Of a stretch of DNA of 5,079 nt, positions 1-4,913 are shown one piece after another (the first letter of the stretch is position 1; the number at the start of each line of letters is the position of its first letter). Origin of the DNA: FEN-1219 sp035548835 (GTDB lineage Bacteria > Pseudomonadota > Gammaproteobacteria > Steroidobacterales > Rariloculaceae); NCBI GenBank assembly GCA_035548835.1, contig DASZSB010000099.1:1-5079 (forward strand), written 5' to 3'. A program made the position numbers and the translations under genes. The notes beneath the pieces were generated by a model, which ran no database searches, was not told where the DNA came from, and worked only from the letters and a program-made list of their open reading frames with translations.

Positions 1-2
1 GC

Positions 3-365
3 GGCTTCCCGGGCGGCGGCGCTGCGCCCGGCATCGGTGGCGCGCCCGGCGGTTTCGCCTCCGGCGGCGGGTCGCGCGCGGCGCCGGCCAGAACGGCCGC
101 GAAGGACAGCAATTACCTCTTCGGCGGCAACTACTGGGTCATGAAGGTCGAGGGCGACGCGACCGTGCCCGTCGCCGTCAAGACGGGCCTCACGGACCTG
201 GCTTACAGCGAAGTCGTGGCCGGGCTTGAGCCCGGCGATCGGGTGCTGCTCCTGCCGAGCACGAGCCTGTACGAGCAGCAGGAGCGTCTGCAGCAGTTCG
301 TCTCGCAGCGCTTCGGCGGTACCCCGTTCCAGCAGCAGCCGACGGGACCGCCGCGGCCCCGCTGA
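3..365 (+). CDS. RND efflux pump periplasmic adaptor subunit, C-terminal part (partial)
   Basis: The left edge cuts this gene; 120 C-terminal residues are visible, in frame from base 3 to the TGA at 363-365. The segment from YWVMKVEGD to the motif GLEPGDRVLLLPS (about residues 44-91) is the membrane-proximal beta domain typical of HlyD/MacA-type membrane-fusion adaptors, where a conserved 'V..G....Y.EV..GL..GD.V' pattern closes the fold. Adaptors of this family bridge an inner-membrane pump and an outer-membrane channel in the periplasm. Before this domain lies a Gly/Ala/Pro-rich stretch (about residues 1-29), likely a flexible insert. The tail is rich in Gln, Pro and Arg (QQQPTGPPRPR) and is probably disordered. 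The next gene is a hydrolase, so any cognate permease must lie upstream or elsewhere. The family call is fairly safe; the pump type (RND or MacB-like ABC) and substrate cannot be told from this piece. Confidence 0.75.
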   Translation, partial: GFPGGGAAPGIGGAPGGFASGGGSRAAPARTAAKDSNYLFGGNYWVMKVEGDATVPVAVKTGLTDLAYSEVVAGLEPGDRVLLLPSTSLYEQQERLQQFVSQRFGGTPFQQQPTGPPRPR

Positions 366-369
366 GCAC

Positions 370-1224
370 GTGCCGAGCGAACGCCGTTTTCAGCTGCCGG
401 GGGTCTGCCTCGCGGCAAAGATCTGGGGCGAGCCCGGTGGGCATCCCGTGCTCGCGTCGCACGGCTGGCTCGACAACGCCGGCACGTTCGACCTGCTGGC
501 GCCGCTTCTGCCGGGATGCGAGATCGTCGCGCTCGACGCGGCGGGTCACGGCTGCAGCGATTCGCGCTCGCCCGATGCGGGGTACAACCTGTGGCAGGAC
601 GTCGGGGATCTTCTCGACGTGGCCGACCAGCTCGGCTGGCAGCGTTGCACGCTGCTCGGGCACTCCCGCGGTGCCGCGATCTCGCTGCTGTTCGCGGCTG
701 CGTTTCCGGAGCGCGTCGACAGGCTCGTGTTGCTCGAAGGCGGCCTGCCGCTGACGGGCGAGGCCGATGACGCGCCGCAGAATCTCGCGCGTGCTCTGAG
801 GGAGCAACGCCTGCTGCGCGGCCGGTCCGGCCGCGTGTTCGCGGAGCGCGGTCGCGCGATCGCGGAGCGTACGCAGGGGTTCACGCGCGTGACGGAAGCC
901 GCGGCCGAGGTGTTGGCCAGGCGCTCGCTGCGCGAGGTGCCGGGCGGGTTCCAGTGGCACGCGGACCAGCGCTTGAAGGCCGCTTCGGAGCTCAGGTTCA
1001 CGGTGGAGCACGTGCGGGCGTTCGTGCGCCACGTCGCATCGCCCGTGCTGCTCGTGTTCGCCGACGACAGTCCGTTCTCGAGCCGCCCGCCGTACCCGGA
1101 AGCGCTGCGGCTGTTCGCCGGCGCCGAGGTCGTGCGTCTGCCGGGCGGTCACCACTTCCACCTCGAGGGTGCGGAGCAGGCCATCGCCGCGCGCGTGCGC
1201 GCGTTCCTCGCGCGTACGGCCTGA
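370..1224 (+). CDS. Alpha/beta hydrolase, serine hydrolase-like (SERHL type)
   Basis: This 284-residue alpha/beta-fold hydrolase has no export signal and is presumably cytoplasmic. An HGWLDN motif (residues 31-36) supplies the oxyanion-hole region. The nucleophile elbow is GHSRG (97-101) with Ser99. Asp232 or Asp233 in the VFADDS strand is the likely acid, and His261 in GGHHFHLE is the likely base. The order HGWLDN, DAAGHGCSD, GHSRG, GGHHFHLE resembles the serine hydrolase-like proteins. Substrates of that family are poorly known, so esterase or lipase activity is only inferred. The GTG at 370 is chosen because recognisable family sequence (FQLPG.CLAAK.WG) starts just after it. An in-frame ATG at 226 would overlap the adaptor gene by about 140 bases. 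No clear Shine-Dalgarno site precedes the GTG, and the adaptor stop is only 4 bases upstream, so translational coupling is likely. Confidence 0.85.
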   Translation: MPSERRFQLPGVCLAAKIWGEPGGHPVLASHGWLDNAGTFDLLAPLLPGCEIVALDAAGHGCSDSRSPDAGYNLWQDVGDLLDVADQLGWQRCTLLGHSRGAAISLLFAAAFPERVDRLVLLEGGLPLTGEADDAPQNLARALREQRLLRGRSGRVFAERGRAIAERTQGFTRVTEAAAEVLARRSLREVPGGFQWHADQRLKAASELRFTVEHVRAFVRHVASPVLLVFADDSPFSSRPPYPEALRLFAGAEVVRLPGGHHFHLEGAEQAIAARVRAFLARTA

Positions 1225-1242
1225 CGCGCCCGCCGCCGGCGA

Positions 1243-1271
1243 TTGTTCCCCGCGGGCGAACCGGCTAGAGT
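1243..1271 (+). promoter_or_regulatory. Possible sigma-70-type promoter for the dehydrogenase gene
   Basis: A TTGTTC box (1243-1248) and a TAGAGT box (1266-1271) are 17 bases apart. They match the -35 and -10 consensus at 3 of 6 and 4 of 6 positions. They lie in the 74-base gap after the hydrolase gene, with the -10 box 27 bases before the ATG. The -35 is weak, so read-through from the hydrolase remains possible. Confidence 0.4.
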
Positions 1272-1285
1272 CGATCCCCTCTCCT

Positions 1286-1291
1286 GGGGAG
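1286..1291 (+). promoter_or_regulatory. Ribosome binding site of the dehydrogenase gene
   Basis: GGGGAG lies 7 bases before the ATG at 1299 and fixes that start. Confidence 0.7.
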
Positions 1292-1298
1292 CACGCTC

Positions 1299-2291
1299 AT
1301 GAAGATCTTCACCGTCGCGAAAGGCACCACGTCGCTCGAAGGGCTCAAGCTCGGGGAGCGAGAGCGGCCGAGCCCGGTGGCGGGCCAGGTGCTCGTGCGC
1401 ATGCGCGCGGCCTCGCTGAATTTTCGCGACCTCGCCATAGTCGCGGGCAAGTACTTCCGCGGGCCGGTCACGCACGACACGATCCCGCTGTCGGACGGTG
1501 CCGGCGAGGTCGTGGCGGTCGGCGCGGGCGTGTCCCAGTTCGCCGTCGGCGATCGTGTCGTAGCGACGTTCACTCAGGGTCACCCGCCGCTGGCGCTCGG
1601 TTTCCCGCTCGACGGCACGTTGACGGAGTATGCGCTGTTCCCCGCGGACGGTTTGCTGCGATTGCCGGCGCACATGTCGTTCGAGGAAGCCGCTACGCTG
1701 CCGTGCGCGGGAGTGACCGTGTGGAACGCGCTGATGCATGGGCCGAGGAGCCTGCGTCCCGGTGACACCGTGCTGACGCTCGGCACCGGCGGCGTGTCGA
1801 TCTTCGCGCTGCAGATCGGCAAGATGGCCGGGGCGCGCGTGATCATCACGTCGTCGAGCGATGCGAAGCTCGAGCGCGCGCGCGCTCTCGGTGCGGACCA
1901 CTGCATCAACTACAAGACCACGCCCAACTGGGACGAGAAGGTGCTCGAGATCACCGAGGGTCAGGGTGCGGATCACGTGATCGACACGGGCGGCGTCGGC
2001 ACGTTGCCGAGGTCGTATCTCGCCGTTGGCACCGGCGGTACCGTGAGCGTGATCGGCGTCATGACGCGGCCCGAGGGCGACCTGAGCCCCTATCCGCTGA
2101 TGACGAAGTTTGCGATGGTGCGCGGCGTATTCGTCGGTGCGAGAGAGCATTTCGACGGCCTCATGCGGGCCATCGAGGTCAACAAGCTGCGGCCGGTCGT
2201 GGACCGGGCGTTCGCGTTCGAGGCGGCGCCCGAGGCCTACAAGTACCTGAAGTCCGCGCAGCACTTCGGCAAGGTCGTCATCACGATCTGA
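1299..2291 (+). CDS. Zinc-less NAD(P)-dependent alcohol dehydrogenase / quinone oxidoreductase-like MDR protein
   Basis: A 330-residue cytosolic medium-chain dehydrogenase/reductase, full length for the family. The N-terminal GroES-like domain holds NFRDL (41-45), GEVVAVG (69-75) and the GDRV turn (84-87). NFRDL stands where zinc-type alcohol dehydrogenases have their first catalytic Cys, and the four-Cys structural zinc loop is absent: residues 89-110 instead read through LGFPLDGTLTEY. The enzyme therefore looks zinc-independent, like quinone oxidoreductases. The cofactor-binding Rossmann domain starts with LGTGGVSIFALQIGKMAGA (161-179). The following SSSDAKLERA (185-194) is the type that usually accepts NADPH. 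The likely role is hydride transfer to or from an alcohol, aldehyde or activated double bond; the substrate cannot be inferred. The ATG has a good Shine-Dalgarno site. The upstream hydrolase is on the same strand 74 bases away, but a functional link is unproven. Confidence 0.88.
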   Translation: MKIFTVAKGTTSLEGLKLGERERPSPVAGQVLVRMRAASLNFRDLAIVAGKYFRGPVTHDTIPLSDGAGEVVAVGAGVSQFAVGDRVVATFTQGHPPLALGFPLDGTLTEYALFPADGLLRLPAHMSFEEAATLPCAGVTVWNALMHGPRSLRPGDTVLTLGTGGVSIFALQIGKMAGARVIITSSSDAKLERARALGADHCINYKTTPNWDEKVLEITEGQGADHVIDTGGVGTLPRSYLAVGTGGTVSVIGVMTRPEGDLSPYPLMTKFAMVRGVFVGAREHFDGLMRAIEVNKLRPVVDRAFAFEAAPEAYKYLKSAQHFGKVVITI

Positions 2292-2293
2292 GC

Positions 2294-2307
2294 GGCGGCC
2301 GGCCGCC
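2294..2307. repeat. 14-base GC palindrome after the dehydrogenase stop
   Basis: GGCGGCCGGCCGCC is a perfect palindrome starting 3 bases after the TGA. As RNA it could fold only into a short 5-bp stem with a 4-base loop, and no T-run follows. It may weakly aid termination or be chance in GC-rich DNA. Confidence 0.3.
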
Positions 2308-2364
2308 TACGTACAAGCCCGTATCGGCTTCCGGTCACGCCCGACGCGCCGGCCGCGGACGATC

Positions 2365-2390
2365 ACGCCGCGCACCACTGAGCGCGGCGT
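2365..2390. terminator. Possible factor-dependent or weak terminator between convergent genes
   Basis: A 9-bp perfect stem, ACGCCGCGC with GCGCGGCGT, encloses an 8-base loop. It overlaps the last base of the stop codon of the DUF6152 gene, and the dehydrogenase gene points at it from the other side. No T-run follows on either strand, so this is not a classical intrinsic terminator. The hairpin is real in sequence; its role is inferred from position. Confidence 0.35.
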
Positions 2391-2773
2391 CAGAGCACGC
2401 CACTCTCCCGTTCGCCGAGCACCGCGCCGTCGGGCAACTTCACGGAGATGAACTGCCCGCCCTTCTCGGCGTTGCGCAGCGGGTAGATCGTCACGGTGAT
2501 CGTGTCCCCCGGTTTCACCGTGGAGGCGCGCCAGCCCTCGCGCGCGAGGTTGCTGGCCGGGTTCATCTCGATGCCCCAGTTGCCGACCGTTCCGTGCTCG
2601 TCCTTCACGTCGAGGTGGATCCACGAGTGTGGATTGCCCCACTTGAATTCGGTGACGGTGCCCGTGATCGATATCTTGCGGGTGTGGTCGAACACGATCG
2701 GCGAGTGGTGGGCCAGCGCGACTCCATGGCCGAGCCACGCTGCGGCGAGAAGAAACAGGAGTGCATTGCGCAT
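2390..2773 (-). CDS. DUF6152-type small exported protein
   Basis: A 127-residue protein with a clear signal peptide: MRN, a hydrophobic core LLFLLAAAWLGHGV (5-18), then ALA, with probable cleavage after Ala21. Mature sequence would start HHSPIVFD. Family-like landmarks follow: ITGTVTEFKWGNPHSWIHLDV (about 35-55), NWGIEMNPASNLAREGW (65-81), KPGDTITVTIYPLRN (87-101) and a closing VKLPDG (111-116). From memory these match DUF6152, a family of small bacterial periplasmic proteins without assigned function. The alternating strands and 'KPGD.ITV' turn suggest a small beta-barrel, which is inference. It is the second gene of a minus-strand operon, 11 bases after the 261-residue exported protein. Its start has a good Shine-Dalgarno site. 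Confidence 0.85.
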   Translation of the reverse strand: MRNALLFLLAAAWLGHGVALAHHSPIVFDHTRKISITGTVTEFKWGNPHSWIHLDVKDEHGTVGNWGIEMNPASNLAREGWRASTVKPGDTITVTIYPLRNAEKGGQFISVKLPDGAVLGERESGVL

Positions 2774-2778
2774 GGAGG

Positions 2779-2783
2779 CCTCC
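2779..2783 (-). promoter_or_regulatory. Ribosome binding site of the DUF6152 gene
   Basis: On the minus strand, GGAGG ends 5 bases before the ATG at 2773. It lies within the 11-base gap after the upstream gene's stop and supports this ATG as the start. It is one half of a 10-base palindrome, GGAGGCCTCC (2774-2783). Confidence 0.65.
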
Positions 2784-2784
2784 G

Positions 2785-3570
2785 CTAGCGGATCAGCGAC
2801 TCGGAGGTCGTCGCCGGCAGATTCTCGTTGATGTCCGGGGTACACTCCACCTCCACGATGTCGGTGTCGTGCAGGCGGTTGAAGCGCTTCGTCATGTGCC
2901 AGTCGCCCTTCCAGCTCTTCGGGTCGGTCAGCGTGTACGAGATCTCGAGCGTCTCGCCGTTCTCGATCAGCCGCATGCGCTCGACGATGTGCAGCGCATC
3001 GCTCGCCGGAATGCTCGCGCCGCCCTGGTCGAGCCAGTGGTGATGGCCCGGGAAATATTTCGTATCGACGACCAGCGTGCCGCCTTCCCAGTGCCCGATC
3101 GATTCGCCGTTGAAGCTCGGCACCACGATGTCGGGATCGCTGTGCGGCCGGCCGTCGAGATAGATGATCCGCAGGCTGTTCATGAAGCCACTGATCATGT
3201 AGATGGCCGTCGGCACCTGCAGCAGCGCGAACGGATGCACGCGCGTCATGATGAGCGGCATGCCGGGCGGCCAGCACTGACCGATGTCGTCGCGGTACAC
3301 CTTGCCCTCGGCCATGGCTTTGCGTCCGGCGTCGTAGTGCTTCTGCGCCTCGGGCGTGAGCTCGAACTTCTCGGGCACGAACTTCCACGACTGCGGACCG
3401 CGAAGCTCGTGCTGCCAGGTGCCCGTCAGATCGAACGGCGCGGCCGGCCGGGATTTCTTCAGGCTCTCCGGCGTCAGGGCGCCGGGTTGCGACACGGCCG
3501 GCTGTGCCAGCACGGCGGTGGCCCCGAGCCACACGGCCGCGAGCAGGACGGTCGAGCAATACGCCCGCAT
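2785..3570 (-). CDS. Exported protein of unknown function (261 aa)
   Basis: The start at 3570 gives an immediate signal peptide: MRAYC, hydrophobic STVLLAAVWLGATAV (6-20), then LAQ with probable cleavage after Ala22. A Shine-Dalgarno-like AAAGGGGGG precedes it. The in-frame ATG at 3612 would add 14 residues that spoil the signal peptide. The mature protein has an LTGTW motif (48-52) and QCWPPGMPLIM (98-108), HPFALLQ (112-118), IIYLDGRPH (135-143), SIGHWEGGTLVVDT (157-170), HHHWLDQGG (176-184), LHIVERMRL (193-201) and YTLTDPKSW (212-220). I recognise this order from a widespread set of exported hypothetical proteins in proteobacteria and acidobacteria, but know no established function or name. 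The repeated strand-turn motifs suggest a beta-rich, lipocalin-like or beta-sandwich fold, which is a guess. It is the first gene of an operon with the DUF6152 gene. Confidence 0.82.
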   Translation of the reverse strand: MRAYCSTVLLAAVWLGATAVLAQPAVSQPGALTPESLKKSRPAAPFDLTGTWQHELRGPQSWKFVPEKFELTPEAQKHYDAGRKAMAEGKVYRDDIGQCWPPGMPLIMTRVHPFALLQVPTAIYMISGFMNSLRIIYLDGRPHSDPDIVVPSFNGESIGHWEGGTLVVDTKYFPGHHHWLDQGGASIPASDALHIVERMRLIENGETLEISYTLTDPKSWKGDWHMTKRFNRLHDTDIVEVECTPDINENLPATTSESLIR

Positions 3571-3579
3571 GGCGCGAGA

Positions 3580-3588
3580 CCCCCCTTT
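3580..3588 (-). promoter_or_regulatory. Ribosome binding site deciding the start at 3570
   Basis: The minus strand reads AAAGGGGGG, 9 bases before the ATG at 3570. No comparable purine run precedes the alternative ATG at 3612. Confidence 0.55.
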
Positions 3589-3591
3589 GAT

Positions 3592-3611
3592 TGCTGACTG
3601 GCGGGTCAGCA
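3592..3611. promoter_or_regulatory. Inverted repeat, possible operator in the divergent promoter region
   Basis: TGCTGAC, a 6-base spacer, then GTCAGCA forms a perfect 7-bp dyad. It overlaps a TATGCT box (minus strand, 3608-3613) that could be the -10 of the exported-protein operon. It ends 14 bases before the -35 box of folE. The size fits a dimeric regulator such as a TetR- or MarR-type protein; which regulator is unknown. It could also be a small RNA hairpin. Confidence 0.35.
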
Positions 3612-3613
3612 TA
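3608..3613 (-). promoter_or_regulatory. Possible -10 box of the exported-protein operon
   Basis: The minus strand reads TATGCT, 4 of 6 to the -10 consensus, about 37 bases before the ATG at 3570. No convincing -35 box is seen at 16-18 bases upstream, so an activator or other sigma factor may be needed, or the box may be chance. Confidence 0.25.
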
Positions 3614-3625
3614 ACGCGGCCGATC

Positions 3626-3655
3626 GGGACACGCGACGGACCGCTGGCCTAGAAT
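3626..3655 (+). promoter_or_regulatory. Sigma-70-type promoter of folE-BLUF operon
   Basis: GGGACA (3626-3631, 4 of 6 to the -35 consensus) and TAGAAT (3650-3655, 5 of 6 to the -10 consensus) are 18 bases apart. Transcription would start near 3662 and give a leader of about 21 bases. It is the best promoter in the window. Confidence 0.55.
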
Positions 3656-3668
3656 GGGTCGAAACAGC

Positions 3669-3674
3669 AAGGGA
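3669..3674 (+). promoter_or_regulatory. Ribosome binding site of folE
   Basis: AAGGGA lies 8 bases before the ATG at 3683 and supports that start. Confidence 0.65.
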
Positions 3675-3682
3675 ATCGCGAT

Positions 3683-4420
3683 ATGGCCATCGAGAAAGCG
3701 CCGGCCCTGAGGCCGGCTGACGGCAGCAAGGCGCAGACGGAGACTCCGGTCGCCGACCGGATCCGCGAGCGCATCCAGAAGGCGGGCGGCCGCTTCTTCG
3801 CCAACGACAACATCGCACAGTATCTCGAGGACGGCGAGATCGAGGCGCTCCAGGACGAGGTCGAGGAGCAGCTGAAGGGTGTGCTGCGGGCGCTCGTGAT
3901 CGATACCGAGAACGACCACAACACGCAGGAGACCGCGCGCCGGGTCGCGAAGATGTACGTGCGCGAGGTGTTTGGCGGGCGTTACGTGCCGGCGCCGCGC
4001 GTCACGGAATTCCCGAACGTCTCGCGGCTGTCCGAGCTCATGATCGTGGGTCCGGTCACCGTGCGCAGCGCCTGCTCGCACCATTTGTGTCCGATCATCG
4101 GCCGCATCTGGGTGGGCGTCATGCCGAACGAGGGATCGGCGCTGATCGGTCTCTCGAAGTACGCGCGGCTCGTCGAGTGGATGATGAACCGGCCGCAGAT
4201 CCAGGAGGAAGCGATCGCGCGGCTCGCCGATCTGTTGGAGGAGAAGATGCAGCCGGATGGCCTCGCGCTCGTGATCGAAGCCGATCACTACTGCATGCAG
4301 TGGCGCGGAGTGAAGGACATGGATTCGAAGATGACGAACAGCGTCATGCGCGGCGCCTTCCTGCGCAACTCGAGTCTGCGCCGCGAGTTCCTGGCGCTGA
4401 TGTCCGGCAAGGGGAAGTAA
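3683..4420 (+). CDS. folE: GTP cyclohydrolase I (divergent CSHH-type)
   Basis: A 245-residue enzyme that converts GTP to 7,8-dihydroneopterin triphosphate, the first step to folate and other pterins, in the cytoplasm. By alignment to the E. coli enzyme from memory, the zinc ligands are Cys131, His134 and Cys204. The catalytic histidines are His133 and His202. Glu175 (in PQIQEE) corresponds to the guanine-holding Glu152, and Arg208 to Arg185. The IGLSKYAR motif (155-162) and TENDHNTQETARRVAKM (75-91) are also family hallmarks. It differs from housekeeping FolE: CSHHLCPI replaces the usual CEHHFVP-type box, the loop MPNEGSALIG is two residues longer than in E. coli, and the N-terminal part holds FFANDNIAQYLEDGEIEAL (38-56). 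This resembles, as I recall, the folE copies in light-induced gene sets of Pseudomonas and Burkholderia relatives. It has its own promoter and runs one base short of the BLUF gene. Confidence 0.93.
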   Translation: MAIEKAPALRPADGSKAQTETPVADRIRERIQKAGGRFFANDNIAQYLEDGEIEALQDEVEEQLKGVLRALVIDTENDHNTQETARRVAKMYVREVFGGRYVPAPRVTEFPNVSRLSELMIVGPVTVRSACSHHLCPIIGRIWVGVMPNEGSALIGLSKYARLVEWMMNRPQIQEEAIARLADLLEEKMQPDGLALVIEADHYCMQWRGVKDMDSKMTNSVMRGAFLRNSSLRREFLALMSGKGK

Positions 4421-4421
4421 C

Positions 4422-4853
4422 GTGCTCGTTCGTCTGGTGTATGCAAGTCGTGCCGCCGGCGCGATCGACGACGCGCTCGTCAAGGCCATCTGCGAGGCTT
4501 CGGCCTCACGCAACACGGAGCAGGGCATCACCGGCGTGCTGTGCACGCAGCAGGGGCAGGACGTGTTCCTGCAGGTGCTCGAAGGCTCGCGGCAGGACGT
4601 CAACACGCTGTATGCCAGCATCGTGCGCGATCCGCGGCATCGTGACGTGACGCTGCTGGCGTACGAGGAGATCGAGCAGCGCCGCTTCGCGAACTGGCGC
4701 ATGGGCAGCATCGATCTGAAGCGCATTCACCTGGGCACGATCCTGCGCCATTCCGAGCGCCCGGTGCTCGATCCGTTCGCGATGACGGGCAGGGGAGCGC
4801 TCGCGCTGCTGGAAGAGCTGGTGGCGTCGGCGGCCATCACGCCGCGCGAATAG
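4422..4853 (+). CDS. Stand-alone BLUF-domain blue-light sensor
   Basis: A 143-residue cytosolic protein made almost wholly of a BLUF domain (blue-light sensing using FAD, about residues 2-95). Light changes the hydrogen bonds around the flavin. The residues needed are present: Tyr7 in RLVYAS, Asn31 in SRNTEQGITG, Gln51 in VFLQVLEG, and Trp92 and Met94 in NWRMGSI. By memory these match Tyr8, Asn31, Gln50 and Trp91 of cyanobacterial PixD. The C-terminal tail (LDPFAMTGRGALALLEEL, about 115-132, and on) looks like the capping helices of short BLUF proteins. No output domain such as EAL or cyclase is attached, so signalling would go through a partner protein. The GTG start sits one base after the folE stop, with AAGGGG upstream inside folE, so the two are almost surely co-translated. 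Confidence 0.93.
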   Translation: MLVRLVYASRAAGAIDDALVKAICEASASRNTEQGITGVLCTQQGQDVFLQVLEGSRQDVNTLYASIVRDPRHRDVTLLAYEEIEQRRFANWRMGSIDLKRIHLGTILRHSERPVLDPFAMTGRGALALLEELVASAAITPRE

Positions 4854-4865
4854 GGCAGAAACGAA

Positions 4866-4904
4866 AACGCCCGGCGGCGAACGTCAGGTTCGCCGCCGGG
4901 CGTT
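4866..4904 (-). terminator. Strong hairpin terminator, minus-oriented and probably bidirectional
   Basis: A perfect 17-bp stem (4866-4882 with 4888-4904) closes a 5-base loop, GTCAG. On the minus strand it is followed by TTTTCGTTTC, a broken U-tract whose first two Ts belong to the stem; the stem starts 9 bases after the stop codon of the minus-strand gene. On the plus strand it follows the BLUF stop by 12 bases but has no T-run. It therefore serves the right-hand gene best and may also stop folE-BLUF transcription. Confidence 0.8.
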
Positions 4905-4913
4905 GAACGTGCC

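Noticed and set aside
226..369. Upstream ATG extension of the hydrolase.
   Set aside because: It would overlap the adaptor gene and adds Ser/Arg-rich sequence unlike the family; the GTG at 370 is preferred.
190..1161. Minus-strand open frame of 323 codons opposite the hydrolase.
   Set aside because: Its product is Arg/Ala/His-rich with no recognisable motifs, as expected for an antisense shadow of a GC-rich gene; the plus-strand frame carries an intact GHSRG hydrolase.
1227..1258. Inverted repeat CGCCCGC / GCGGGCG after the hydrolase stop as a terminator.
   Set aside because: It has only 7 bp of stem with an 18-base loop and no T-run, and overlaps the putative -35 box; likely chance in GC-rich DNA.
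1149..2264. Minus-strand open frame of 371 codons opposite the dehydrogenase.
   Set aside because: Same shadow pattern (Arg/His-rich, no family motifs), while the plus strand encodes a complete MDR protein.
2761..3597. Plus-strand open frame of 278 codons opposite the exported-protein gene.
   Set aside because: The product is compositionally biased and motif-free. The minus strand has a signal peptide, Shine-Dalgarno site and conserved-looking motifs.
3571..3612. Longer start (ATG at 3612) for the 261-residue exported protein.
   Set aside because: It places 14 polar residues before the signal peptide and lacks a Shine-Dalgarno site; it also overlaps a possible -10 box.
2390..4726. A very long open frame (778 codons) on the minus strand.
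   Set aside because: It runs antisense through BLUF and folE and out of frame through the 261-residue gene before reaching the DUF6152 frame. Only the last 127 codons, with their own Shine-Dalgarno site and signal peptide, look like protein. The rest is a high-GC shadow.
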